From the NCBI GenBank assembly GCA_030710605.1, contig CP092864.1:136959255-137023254 (forward strand): a stretch of DNA of 64,000 nt, in the 5' to 3' direction. A model generated the notes under the pieces. It was not told where the DNA came from. It did no database searches and saw only the letters and a list, made by a program, of their open reading frames with translations. Of the stretch, positions 20,340-29,941 are shown one piece after another. This DNA comes from Cordylochernes scorpioides. Lineage: Eukaryota; Arthropoda; Arachnida; Pseudoscorpiones; Chernetidae. A program made the position numbers and the translations under genes. Position 1 is the first letter of the stretch, and the number at the start of each line of letters is the position of its first letter.

Positions 20340-20640
20340 TGGGTCAGGTGTTGATATTTAAAATAAAGAAAGCATATTCTGACCAGGAGCACATGTGCTC
20401 TTTAGATGGCAGAGGGCCATCTGGTGGAACAGAAATCAACTAAACGTTGATTTAACCTGTTCCCTGATATTTGGCCAACACATTTTCTTGATAAATCAAG
20501 AAAAGCCATCCAGGAACGCGTTTCGCGCTGTTAGCGCTCGTCAGCGTGGAGCAGGCTGTACCATGGCGCTCTGCCATCTAAAAAGCACATGTGCTCATGG
20601 TCAAGATATGCTTTCTTTATTTTAAATATATATTTATATA
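20340..20640 (-). mobile_element. family A repeat with terminal inverted repeats and hammerhead
   Basis: Inverted ends: GCATATTCTGACCAGGAGCA, then ACATGTGCTCTTTAGATGGC, on the left, with the complement on the right (TGCCATCTAAAAAGCACATG, then GTCAAGATATGC). The interior has an AAACGTTGATTTAAC arm, a CTTGATAAATCAAG hairpin and a minus-strand hammerhead. Confidence 0.75.
20510..20549 (-). ncRNA. type I hammerhead ribozyme, one stem I mismatch (family A)
   Basis: On the minus strand: CCACG, CUGACGA, stem II GCGC/GCGC with loop UAACA, GAAA, AC-GC-GU, U17, then CCUGG. The core is complete. Stem I has one C/C mismatch compared with the intact copies at 52079-52118 and 52335-52374. Confidence 0.75.
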
Positions 20641-20888
20641 TGTTATAATTTATATGGATTTATACTAATTTAACTATGGCCTGTCTTATGGTAAAAATTT
20701 TGTTTGATTAATGTGTAAAAAGAAACATTCGCGTCTTAATATTCTTGTAATATGTAAATATATCTCAAATATTTGCATATAAGTAAGAAACTAAACGTGC
20801 AATAGTTCTAATAAGCCATACAAAGACAGTTTTATTATATTTCTGCATCATGATGTATAAACCTTTTTTTGTCACCAAAATTATAATA

Positions 20889-21600
20889 CAGTAGAACCTC
20901 CCTATAAAGAACACCTAATTGCAAAACCAAAGTGTCCTTTAAGGAGAGGTGTCCTCTTACTGTAGAGTTGCTAAATACAGTAGAACCTCCCTGTAAAGGA
21001 CATCTAATTGCATAGCTAAAGTGTCCTTTAGGGAGAGGTGTCCTCTTACTGAAGAGTTGCTAAACACAGTAGAACCTCCCTGTAAAGGACATCTAATTGC
21101 ATAGCTAAAGTGTCCTTTAGGGAGAGGTGTCCTCTTACTGGAGAGTTGCTAAACACAGTAGAACCTCCCTGTAAAGGACATCTAATTGCATAGCTAAAGT
21201 GTCCTTTAGGGAGAGGTGTCCTCTTACTGAAGAGTTGCTAAACACAGTAGAACCTCCCTGTAAAGGACATCTAATTGCATAGCTAAAGTGTCCTTTAGGG
21301 AGAGGTGTCCTCTTACTGGAGAGTTGCTAAGCACAGTAGAACCTCCCTGTAAAGGGCACCAAATTGCAGAGCCAAAGTGTCCTTTAGGGAGAGGTGTCCT
21401 CTTACTGGAGAGTTGCTAAGCACAGTTGAACCTCCCTGTAAAGGGCACCAAATTGCAGAGCCAAAGTGTCCTTTAGGGAGAGGTGTCCTCTTACTGGAGA
21501 GTTGCTAAGCACAGTAGAACCTCCCTGTAAAGGGCACCAAATTGCAGAGCCATAGTGTCCTTTAGGGAGAGGTGTCCTCTTACTGGAGAGTTGCTAAATA
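20889..21600 (+). repeat. 89-bp tandem array, 8 units
   Basis: CAGTAGAACCTCC starts recur near 20889, 20978, 21067, 21156, 21245, 21334, 21423 and 21512, an exact 89-bp period. Neighbouring units alternate small variants (ACTGAAGAG/ACTGGAGAG), and the last three use GGGCACCAAATTGCAGAGCC, which suggests recent local expansion. Confidence 0.95.
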
Positions 21601-21833
21601 TTAAAAATGGTAATTTTGGTCATGAAAACTGTTCTTTAAAGAGATATGTCCTCTAGCGCGAGTGTCCTCTCATGGAGGTTATACTGTATTTTACATTTCA
21701 AGTGTCCTTTAGGGAGAGGTATCCTCTTACCGGAGAGTTGCTAAATATTAAAAATGGTAATTTTGGTTATGAAAACTGTCCTTTGTAGAGAGGTACCCTC
21801 TAGCGCGAGTGTCCTCTCATGGAGGTTCTACTG
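20889..21833 (+). mobile_element. pogo/Tigger-like MITE, family G, with expanded core
   Basis: TA|CAGTAGAACCTCC at the left and GGAGGTTCTACTG|TA at the right give inverted termini and a TA target duplication, as in pogo/Tigger elements. The left half is amplified into eight 89-bp units, and the right half (…GAAAACTGTCCTTTG…) is present twice. Simple relatives: 26941-27210, 44647-45180, 59418-59592. Confidence 0.85.
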
Positions 21834-22039
21834 TATTTTAATAATTGTTTTAAATAATATTATAAATTAACAATTTACATAGATTATATACTATATAACG
21901 ACAGAAAGTGTATGTATTATAATGTATATAGTTAACACCAGCGGAACTACAACACATCAATTGAAGATGACGTGAAGAGGACAGAACCACCGAGACTACG
22001 ACAATTACGAGGACGTTAACAAACGAGGTTCATCTTAAA

Positions 22040-22480
22040 GATTGTTTTTTTCTAATTTAAATTCATTAAACCAATTAACGCGACCAAGTTTTTGGTCTTC
22101 AGTCAAGCTGTGAGATATCCATCTACTAAAACGTTTTCTGTATTTTAAATGATCATTAACGATGGTGTTGATTGCTGCCGATCCAATGCCCACACTTTTC
22201 TCTAACTACTGATACGTAATTCTTCGATCTTCTCTAAGTAAAAATCTTACCAGCTCAATTTTTTCTTGGATCACTGCTGTTGGTGGTCGACCTGAACGAG
22301 GTTCATCTTCAAGGTTGGGTTTTCCAAATTTAAATTCATTAAACCAATTAAAACTGTTCTAATAGAAGTAGCTTTATCCCTTAAAGCTTTCATCAATATT
22401 TCATGGGATTCTTTAGAATTTAAATTACTTTTATAATCATAGAAGATCATTTCGCGTAAACTTTCTCTAATCAACTCCAT
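22040..22480 (-). pseudogene. mariner transposase N-terminal fragment
   Basis: Frame 22271-22480 reads MELIRESLREMIFYDYKSNL then NSKESHEILMKAL, the N-terminal helix-turn-helix domain of a mariner transposase. After RTVLIG the frame is shifted, but downstream sequence still encodes FNEF-like and GRPPTA-like pieces. Later catalytic motifs are missing. The 5' terminus is at 22646-22676 (minus). Confidence 0.75.
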
Positions 22481-22645
22481 TGTGTCTGATACAATGCTTA
22501 GAAATTAGCGCTGCAGCTGTAAACAAAGTCGTGCCCTCAATGATCATTATTGTTATTATATCATGAAAATGTGTATGTTAGGTCAAAAATACATGTAGAA
22601 TTTAATGGTATAATTTATTTTCTAATATTTTAATTATTTAATATT

Positions 22646-22676
22646 GATTGCAAAAACCTTTGGAGTGACACTTAAA
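22646..22676 (-). repeat. mariner terminal inverted repeat
   Basis: TGCAAAAACCTTTGGAGTGA then CACTTAAATA, nearly the same as the terminus at 16763-16793. It marks the 5' end of the fragment at 22040-22480. Confidence 0.65.
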
Positions 22677-22736
22677 TAAACTTAGCAACTTGTGAAGGTA
22701 ATTATTTCATTATTTACTTTCTTTTAATTTACCTTT

Positions 22737-22960
22737 ATTATGGAAACCCGCTCAGGAAACATGTACAATACCAATAAACCAAGGTCGATTATCTTGCAAA
22801 ACTGCAACTTGGCGTGTAACAATATTGCCGCGTGGAAAATTAGGAAAGACAAACTTCAGGATGACACAGCAATTTATTTAAGGCAAGAGCAAACTATGAA
22901 TGATAAACAAAAGATAAGCAATGAGGGAAGTTTACAGAGTAGCAAAATATAAACATAAAA
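22737..22960 (+). repeat. LTR end of a gypsy relative joined to repeat D
   Basis: ATGGAAACCCGCTCAGGAAA encodes METRSGN, nearly the gag start (MVETRSGK) that lies inside the LTR of the gypsy element at 53059-58265. The segment ends GCAACTTGGCGTGTAACA, matching the other LTR's end GCAACCTGGCGCAACA. Repeat D follows (AGACAAACTTCAGGATGACA). It appears to be a fragment of a second, related family. Confidence 0.5.
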
Positions 22961-22967
22961 AATTATA

Positions 22968-23145
22968 CAGTTAAACCTGTCTATAGCGCCCCCTCTTGGG
23001 ACTCACTAAAATAGGGTGCTATAGAGAGGGGGATGCTATAGACAGGTCACTTTTAATGTAAATCGCATCGTAATACGTATTTAAAATCGGGCGCTATAGA
23101 GAGGGAGGCGCTATTTAGAGGGAGCGCTATAGACAGTTTTAACTG
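22968..23145 (+). mobile_element. pogo/Tigger-like MITE, family F, complete
   Basis: 178 bp. CAGTTAAACCTGTCTATAGC at the left and TATAGACAGTTTTAACTG at the right, with flanking TA at 22966-22967 and 23146-23147. The centre has AAATCGCATCGTAATACG. Confidence 0.85.
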
Positions 23146-23149
23146 TACT

Positions 23150-23680
23150 CTGTTAATAGAATAATTAATACTTTGCTACAATATTCTAATAAAAAGATTA
23201 TCTTTATGTTTCATGTATAGTTATGAAAAAAGGAGATCATACCGAAAGTTTCAAAAAGGTTAAAATAAAACAAACGATCAAAAAACGTTAAAATTGCTTG
23301 ATTTGACAAGATTTATGGTCAAAATTGTTATTTAATACTCTATCAATACTCATTATGTTCGATATTACCCATAAAAATGTGAGGTAAAGAAATCAACAAA
23401 AAGAGTAATTAAGTTAAATAGACGTGGATGAAGCATCACAAAGAGGTGGAATGTTAAAGAGTTTTTAAAAAAAGGAGAAAAAAAGCCGATGAAAGATAAA
23501 TTACCTTTTCGAATATTATCTTAATCCTATGGGCTTGATTATGGGTTTAAAAGTTTGGAAAAGCCTCTTCACGAAGAATCATCAACCAATTAAAATTCAG
23601 TTCTGTTGACTCCTATGATGGATAATAAGGATTATGAAGATCGTGAGTTAATTGAATCTTTTCTTTTGTTCAACTTTGTT
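23150..23680. other. AT-rich, no gene seen
   Basis: Ends in a polypyrimidine tract (TTTTCTTTTGTTCAACTTTG) that leads into the candidate exon at 23687. Confidence 0.4.
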
Positions 23681-23686
23681 GTGCAG

Positions 23687-23761
23687 ACGACCCGGAAGTA
23701 GTGTATGCAGACGATGATATAGATCCGGAAGAGAAAACAGACGATGTAGGCGGGTACCCAG
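23687..23761 (+). CDS. candidate 75-nt internal exon of an unknown host gene
   Basis: A pyrimidine tract and TTGTTGTGCAG precede the segment, and G|GTTACA follows. In phase 1-1 it reads DDPEVVYADDDIDPEEKTDD then VGGYP, with no stop and a length divisible by three. GC content is well above the surroundings. The other two frames have stops. The acidic peptide looks protein-like, but I do not recognise the family. The donor is not a strong consensus. If real, the window is intronic to a large gene. It could also be a chance island. Confidence 0.4.
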
Positions 23762-23769
23762 GTTACAAA

Positions 23770-24000
23770 TCTTTTAGAACGTCTTTTTATTATGGTGTTA
23801 CTTTCATTAGATGTAAGGTCAACAATTTCTTTATGGATCTTGGCATGGTTGTAAATTTATAGAGCTGTCTTATTTCTCTTTTGGCGCCTCGTCTGCTTAC
23901 TATTATTAGAGCGGCGGTCGTCTGTAATTTTTCTTCTGCGTTCCTTTCTTTCTGCGCAGGCGTGCTGACCTCAAGATACTTTCTACGCATGATCATAGTG
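23770..24000. other. GC-richer island, unassigned
   Basis: Contains TCTTTTGGCGCCTCGTCTGC and TTTCTGCGCAGGCGTGCTGA. No convincing frame. It carries the CGTCTGC motif (23889 region) shared with other islands in the window. Confidence 0.3.
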
Positions 24001-24177
24001 GTTGAATAAGATTATAAGTGGTAATTTAGATTCTTTTTGTTATTTAATATCGTTTTGAGTTCGTGTATAGCAAAAAATTTAACCGGAAAAAATTTAGTTG
24101 CATAATCTATTATATTATGAAAAAGGCATCATACAATATCACATTTTTACTATTTTTCAAATCTATTATATATATAT

Positions 24178-24880
24178 TCATTAATTAAAAAGGCATATAT
24201 TGGATCAAAATATCATTTATTTTGCTAATATTTCAGTTGGCTGAACGCCAACCTTTTTGAAGGTATTACAACATATTAATGTGTTAAGAAAAAAGGCATT
24301 TTCTGATCGTGCAACTAAAATTTGCTGATGGCTTGCGCCATCTATCGGAATAAAATCAACTAATCGTTGATTTTTAATTATTCGAGAATTGGCCAAATAC
24401 TGTTTCTTGATTAATCAAGAAAAGCTAACCACGTACGCGTTTCGAGCTGTTGGCCCTCGTCAAAGAAACGGTATTTTACCAATTCTGGAATAATTAAAAA
24501 TCAACGAGAATAGTTGATATTTATTCCGATAGATGGCGCAAGCCATCAGCAACTTTCAGTTGCACGATCAGGAAATGCCCTTTTTCTTAATTTATCCACC
24601 TGATCCAAGTAAAATTCACTTTTATACTATTTTTTCATATTAATGTGTGTAAACAACAAACTCAGCGCCACATAACGTCAATAGAATTAAATTAAAAAAA
24701 TATATTTTGCCTATATTCATTGGGAGAAAAAAAATTAATTCTATTGACGTTATGTGGCGCTGAGTTTGTTGTTGACACACATTAATATGTTAAAATACCT
24801 TGATAAAGGATGGCGTTCAGCCAACTTAAATATTTGTAAAAAAATTATATTTTGATCCTTTATATGCCTTTTAATTAAAG
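24178..24880. mobile_element. fold-back element (AGGCATATATTGGATC family), with nested family B
   Basis: Left arm from ATTAATTAAAAAGGCATATA and right arm ending TATATGCCTTTTAATTAAAG are complementary, and both carry the GGCTGAACGCCAACC module and its complement. A second inner palindrome (AAACTCAGCGCCACATAACG) lies at 24657-24775. A family B element is inserted at 24288-24586. A compact relative is at 60106-60372. Confidence 0.75.
24288..24586. mobile_element. family B MITE inserted at TTAA
   Basis: Flanked by TTAA at 24284-24287 and 24587-24590. Inverted ends GAAAAAAGGCATTTTCTGAT and its complement; subterminal GATGGCTTGCGCCATCTATC inverted. TTAA targets are typical of piggyBac-type transposons. 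Its interior retains a decayed hammerhead at 24430-24470 (minus): GACGAG, GGCCAACAGC, GAAAC and GCGUAC present, but C3 and the stem I partner lost. Confidence 0.7.
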
Positions 24881-24917
24881 ATTTATTTATAGATTTCTCT
24901 ATTTTCAAAAATATTTA

Positions 24918-25094
24918 CAGTTAAACCTGTCTATAGAGCCCCCTCTAAATAGCGTCTCCCTCTCTATAGCGCCAGATTTTAAATACGTAGTACGATGCGA
25001 TTTACATTAAAAATGACCTGTCTATAGCACCCCCTCTCTATAGCACCCTATTTTGGTGAGTCCCAAGAGGGGGCGCTATAGACAGGTTTAACTG
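24918..25094 (-). mobile_element. pogo/Tigger-like MITE, family F, complete
   Basis: Flanked by TA at 24916-24917 and 25095-25096. Terminal CAGTTAAACCTGTCTATAG inverted at the right. The internal GATGCGATTTACATT module is in the opposite orientation to the copy at 22968. Confidence 0.85.
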
Positions 25095-25317
25095 TATATA
25101 CACTATCATCATCAAATTGTGTTATTTACCAAACGAAGGTTGTGTTCATCATGGGATACCATTTCATCCTTAAATATGATTTGATTTTTTTATGATGTGA
25201 CATAGAGAATGATATTGAAAAAGATTTCCTAAAATATCAAAAGATTCCGTAAATTTTTTTTTAATGATAACTGAAGTTAAATATGTATTCCTTACTTCTT
25301 TAGTTATGTCCTAGACC

Positions 25318-25520
25318 CAGGGGGTCGGTAAACTGTGTCTCGCGAGCTACATGCGGCTCTTTGGATGTGAAGCTGTTTATATAGTTCCATATGTAAATAT
25401 TATTTATGTGAGTACTATTTATTGTTGGTGAAAACACATTTTTGTGGTTCTTTAAAAACTTTGAAATTTTGTAAATTATAATATTTTACTCTTCCGACTC
25501 AAAATTTTGCCGACCACTGG
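25318..25520 (+). mobile_element. hAT-type MITE
   Basis: Left CAGGGGGTCGGTAAACTG then GCGAGCTACATGCGGCTC; right AAAATTTTGCCGACCACTGG. Inverted CAGNGGTCGGNAAA ends are typical of a widespread hAT MITE group. No convincing 8-bp duplication is visible. Confidence 0.55.
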
Positions 25521-25860
25521 TATATATCATTCCTCCACCACAGCCTACAGGTTCCTAAAATTTGAATGGATTGGTTTAATTTCTATCTGATGTAACCTGG
25601 ATTCCTGGAGCTTAATAAGGTCGCTAACTATCTGAGTGATTGGTTAAATGAATAGTTATACAGAACTTGAGTGAATAAACAATTCACTTAACATTCATGA
25701 TGGAATGATATATTGAATACACATTCAGTTCCTTTGTTATTACCAATTCTTTGGTTTAACTGACAAAAATTACCAAGTCTAGGATGGCACACCCCTTGCT
25801 TTACCGACCCCTTGTTTAAACTAATAAGCCATCATTTTTTGTCCTCTTTGTGCCTTTGAG
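25521..25860. other. no gene seen
   Basis: AT-rich, no recognised feature. Confidence 0.4.
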
Positions 25861-25899
25861 AAATATTGAAGGTGATGTTGGTTGATACAGTAATGCTAA

Positions 25900-26215
25900 T
25901 AATACAGGTAGTAATCTCCATGAGAGGACATCTCTTTACAAACAACAAGAAAATAAGACTTAATCCAAATAAATTAATATTGTGTGACATTTTGGTAACA
26001 GCGTTGTTTCCATCATCAGACAAAAGAACTATTTTCGAAACGTCACACACTTAATTTATTTGGATTAGGTCTTATTTTCTTGTAGCTATAATCCAAATTG
26101 TGCTTTATCATTTACAAAGAACAGTTTTCATCACCAATATTACCATTTTTTTACTAATTGGTAGTTACCTGGTAAGAGGAAACCTCTCCCTAAAGGATAC
26201 TTTGGCTCAAAAGTT
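25900..26215 (-). repeat. family G remnant with an inserted fold-back (family I)
   Basis: GAGAGGACATCTCTTTACAA and TAAGAGGAAACCTCTCCC are remains of a family G MITE. A fold-back lies between, at about 25942-26085: ACAAGAAAATAAGACTTAAT and its complement, with CATCATCAGACAAAAG and TTTTCGAAACGTCACACAC in the loop region. A sister fold-back is at 45248-45446. Confidence 0.6.
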
Positions 26216-26814
26216 TGCCGACTCCTGTCGTAGAAGCCTATATTTATTTATTTGTCCTTTTATTAGATATATATTTATAAATATTATGTCTCTATTTGTA
26301 TAATAGAGGATTGGCCCGTGTGCATATCTACCCGAGTGATATATATTTAGATAAGATTTTTTTTTATAATTGTTTGTTATTAGCATTATCTATTTGTTTG
26401 CATCAGCATAATTTAATCTAATCTTTGATAGAGGGTGCTGTTCGTGAGCAAAGTAGAATAATTTGAATATATAGTTTTAATAATTGATTTATATATTTTT
26501 TTAAATAGCCTATCGTCTTACCCGTATATTTTTACCTATGTGTGGAAATTTTGGTTTGAATTAGTGAACTACTGCGAATTTGTATACCGGACATACAAAC
26601 AAACAAACATACAAACAAACAAACAAACAAACAAACATACAAACATTCATTTTTATATATATAGATAGAAGATATACAGATTTTTTATAAAATTATGTAA
26701 AATAGTATCTGATTATTTTTTTTTAGATTTATAGATGGCAATTAAATTTAATTTACTAGTATCTGATTATATTTCAACTCATGTTCTATTGCCGAATCAT
26801 TATACCATGTTTTC
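26216..26814. other. low-complexity and AT-rich; (ACAA)n-type microsatellite 26585-26646
   Basis: ACAAACAAACATACAAACAA and similar units span 26585-26646. TATAGATGGC near 26731 looks like an isolated family K terminus. Confidence 0.6.
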
Positions 26815-26853
26815 TCCTGTAGAAGGGCATTCGTATCTGAAAGCTAGAGAATA
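26815..26853 (+). ncRNA. hammerhead-like motif (family L)
   Basis: TTTCTC, CTGTAGA, stem, CTGAAAGCTAGAGA. GAGA after the would-be cleavage site pairs with TCTC before CTGTAGA, as in hammerhead stem I, but the essential A6 is U. A near-duplicate lies at 28940-28990. Confidence 0.4.
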
Positions 26854-26940
26854 AAATGTTTTTGAAAATATTCTTTTCCCTGGAACTCTGATATTTTTAC
26901 TCAAAAAATGTTTTATAAACGTATTTTTTTATCAGTAATA

Positions 26941-27210
26941 CAGTAGAACCTCCCTGTAAAGGACACCTAATTGAAGAGCCAAACTGTCCTTTAGGGAGGG
27001 GTGACCTCTTACCGGAGAGTTGCTAAATACAGTAGAACTACCTCGCTGTAAAGGACAACGCCTAATTGCAGAGCCAAAGTGTCCTTTAGGGAAAGGTGTA
27101 CTCTTACCGGAGAGTTGCTAAATTGTAAAAATGGTAATTTTGACAATGAAAACTGTCCTTTGTAGAGAGGTGTCCGCTAGCGAGGTGTCCGCTAAAGGGA
27201 GGTTCTACTG
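26941..27210 (+). mobile_element. pogo/Tigger-like MITE, family G, two-unit copy
   Basis: 270 bp flanked by TA; CAGTAGAACCTCCCTG left and GGGAGGTTCTACTG right. Two left-type units, then one right half. Confidence 0.85.
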
Positions 27211-27335
27211 TATTTTACATTTCTTAGTTCTCTAAGAATCTTCGCAAATTACTTTATAAACTAAAAAACACAAAGTTTTTTTTTAACTTGAATTTTTGTT
27301 TCTTAGTAAATCGAGGAAAAAAAAAACTATAAACA

Positions 27336-27400
27336 GCCTGCTTGACTCATCAGTGCGAACTTTTCAAGCAGTTTCGCCAGTTTAATCTAAAAGTCACCTC
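27336..27400 (-). ncRNA. family K kissing-hairpin hammerhead, decayed
   Basis: Minus strand retains CTGGC-GAAA-CTGCT and CACTGATGAGTCAAGC, but the cleavage-site strand (normally AGCGGTC TGGT) is lost. Confidence 0.5.
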
Positions 27401-27528
27401 TATCCCTTAAACACTAATTTTAACTCGATTTGTGAGTTTTTTAAAAGAAATTTTAATAATAAAAATATCGTTGATGATAAAAGACCAACAAGGATTTCAA
27501 AATCTTAAATCAAGAATAGACCGAGAAA

Positions 27529-27800
27529 AGGGACATTTCCTGAGCGTGCAAATAAGAGTTGCTGATGACTTGCGCCATCTATCGGAATAAATATCAAATA
27601 ATCATTGATTTTTTTTATTATTCCAGAATTGTCCCAAATACCGTTTCTTGATTAATCAAGAAAAGCTAGCCACATTCTGGTTTTCACTTCAATTCTGGAA
27701 TAATTAAAAAAAATCAACGATTAGTTGATATTTATTCCGATAGATGGCGCAAGCCATCAGCAACTTTTAGTTGCACGATCAGGAAATACCCCTTTTTCTC
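27529..27800. mobile_element. family B MITE, termini mutated
   Basis: GAGAAAAGGGACATTTCCTG left and its complement right; GCGCCATCTATCGGAATAAA inverted. The TTAA flanks have changed. The ribozyme part is erased. Confidence 0.65.
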
Positions 27801-28240
27801 AATTTATACACCTGATCCAAGTACAAATTCACTTTTGTATTATTTTTCACAAGAATAGACTGTCAAAAAAAGCCCCTTTTTCCTATTACTAGCAAGATAG
27901 TAAAAATGGAGAAAGATTTGTAAAGAAGATAGAAAAAAAAAACCTAAGATATGACAACACGAGGGCAATAAAAGCGATATAATATATTTGCCAGCTAAAT
28001 AGGGTCTAAGACAAATTGATAATGATATTAACACCCTACAATGATGATGATTACATAACCTCGACGCCAGGGGGCGTTCCCAATTTGCATACTCTGTATA
28101 TATCTTGCCATAAATCCTATGTACTTACTTTTTTGGATAGTCTTCCCTTCATTTATATTTCTGTCATATATTATTGATACACTATATCTTCTCTCTTCTT
28201 TTATACTACTTTATATTAAACTATTTTACCTTTGTTTGTA
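27801..28240. other. AT-rich, no gene seen
   Basis: No recognised feature. Confidence 0.4.
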
Positions 28241-28241
28241 T

Positions 28242-28668
28242 GGGGCTGATAGACGAGTGGTGTAAACTGTCGGTTTTTGACAGGTACGACCCGGGTTCGA
28301 ATCCCGCATTAGACACTTTTTTTCTGCAAAAAAAAAAAAAAATGCTTTAATAACCTTCGATTCTTTTAAAAGTTTCAACCTCATCAGTGAATGCAAATAA
28401 TCAAACAGGGCTCTGACACACAGCTGTATGTTTATATAAAAAAGGGCGATCTGTAAAGAATAAAAAAATCAAATTTTTCTCAAAATATTTCGAGAGATTG
28501 TTCTCTTTATCAATTTATTGGACAGTTATATTGACTCAAACACCTGTAAATGCAAAAGTCGAACGGCTTTCTACATGCGTAGACATGTGGTACACTTGGA
28601 GTAAAAGCAGTCGAAAACTATTACACGCCATGATTATCATCGTACCGTAGCAATTGCAGCAGGGGGAT
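28242..28668 (+). mobile_element. tRNA-derived SINE, interrupted
   Basis: A tRNA-like head GGCTGATAGACGAGTGGTGT (A-box region) and GGTTCGAATCCCGC (perfect B-box) is followed by the shared SINE body (AATGCTTTAATAACC, AACAGGGCTCTGAC, GTCGAACGGCTTTC, ATGATTATCAT). About 120 bp of extra AT-rich sequence splits the body near 28425-28545. Pol III would transcribe from the head boxes. Confidence 0.85.
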
Positions 28669-28696
28669 AACTACAAAAACACTTTTATGTACCTTA

Positions 28697-28745
28697 CTAG
28701 CCGAATGACCCGGGCAACGCCCGGTTTGTACCCGATTAAATGCTT
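28697..28745 (-). mobile_element. Helitron-like 3' end
   Basis: On the minus strand a hairpin, ACCGGGCGTTGCCCGGGT, then CATTCGG and CTAG|T, the Helitron 3' layout. The partner 5' end was not found with certainty. Confidence 0.45.
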
Positions 28746-28939
28746 TTATTCAAATACTATTCGTTTCAATTATAAATTGGCGCCGTGGATGTCATTCTTG
28801 TATAATATATAAATGAGTTTTAAAAATTGTAAAAAAAATATATATATATTTGGGTATTTATTCCACTCACAAAGCAAACGGTGACAGAATTGATTAAGAA
28901 AGAATTGATTATGACGCTGATAACTGTATATATTATCAT

Positions 28940-28990
28940 ACCAAATTTTCTCCTGTAGAAGGGCGTTCATGTCTGAAAGCTAGAGATTAA
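28940..28990 (+). ncRNA. hammerhead-like motif (family L)
   Basis: TTCTCCTGTAGAAGGGC, then GTCTGAAAGCTAGAGATT; same layout and same U6 change as 26815-26853. Confidence 0.4.
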
Positions 28991-29270
28991 AAAGGGCTTT
29001 GAAAAGATACTTTTCTCTGGAGGGCTGATATACTTTACTCAATACCTTTATGCCTATTTATATCTGTGATTTTTATTATCTTTGACCACTGATTGTGGAA
29101 TTTTTGTTTGTCTAGCAACCATAATATAACTTTCCATATTTGCATATAAAATGTTTTGCATAAAAGTGAAGCCAATATGGATACGCGGGAGAAATACATT
29201 TTGATTTGAGTAAAGTAATTTAAATATAACGAATGAATACATTAAGACACGAATGTTTCTTTTAACAAAA

Positions 29271-29562
29271 GGCTGGTGGAAGGCTGGTTAAACCGTTTGG
29301 TTTTCGACCACTAGGACCCGGGTTCGATTCCCGCATTGGACACTTTTTTCTGTCTAAAAAAAATGCTCCAATGGCCCCCGATTCTTGCAAAAGTCCAACC
29401 CCACCAGCGAGTGCAAGTAACCAAACGGGGCTCTGGCATTTGTAAGTGCAAAGTCGAACTGCTTTTCACATGTGTAGACATGTGGTGCGCTTACAGTAAA
29501 AAGCAGTCGCTAACTACCCACCATGATTATCATGGCCTGTACCACGTGTACTAGGGATAAGC
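29271..29562 (+). mobile_element. tRNA-derived SINE, complete
   Basis: Head GGCTGGTGGAAGGCTGG and B-box GGTTCGATTCCC; body CCCCGATTCTTGCAAAAGTC, AACGGGGCTCTGGC, GTCGAACTGCTTTTC, ATGATTATCATGGCC; ends GTACCACGTGTACTAGGGAT. Members at 33740, 38713, 51186 and fragment 41617. Confidence 0.9.
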
Positions 29563-29599
29563 AGAAAAAAAAATTAATCATATTTCTACTGTCCTTAGT

Positions 29600-29815
29600 G
29601 CTTCAGTGTAGCATATATAAGCAGAATGATCCAATACAGTATTAGAGCTCTAAAGAAGTGGTCTGGTAGAAACCACTGGTGGGGTTCACCACTGATGAGC
29701 CAAGCACTCCCAATATTTTTTCATCGCAGTAAGGACAGTAGAAGTTTGATTTATTTGTGAAAAGAAACATTCGCGTCTTAATGTCTTCATTCGTTATATA
29801 TAGATGGCATGTTAT
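29600..29815 (+). mobile_element. family K repeat
   Basis: TATATAAGCAGAATGATCC, ribozyme hairpins, TCATCGCAGTAAGGACAGTA, AAACATTCGCGTC and a TATATATAGATGGC end. Confidence 0.75.
29657..29711 (+). ncRNA. family K ribozyme, helix II strand deleted
   Basis: AGUGGU-C-UGGU, then AGAAACCACU, then ACCA-CUGAUGA-GCCAA. Helix III has switched from AGCGGU/ACCGCU to AGUGGU/ACCACU, a paired change. An 11-nt deletion removed the helix II 3' strand, so this copy should be inactive. Confidence 0.7.
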
Positions 29816-29941
29816 TGGTTTGTATTAAAGGTCATTTAGATTTATTGAGGTTGATTAGAGAAATAAACTAGGTTTTGAAAGAAGAAAACTCTTTTTATTC
29901 TAACATAGGTTATAGAACGGTAAATTCTTCCAATATGCCAA

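Noticed and set aside
20889-21600. CRISPR-like direct repeats
   Set aside because: The units are contiguous 89-bp repeats with no unique spacers, inside a TA-flanked eukaryotic MITE.
28242-28316. tRNA gene
   Set aside because: The A and B boxes are present, but the same head precedes a repeated body at several loci and lacks a convincing anticodon arm, so it is a tRNA-derived SINE.
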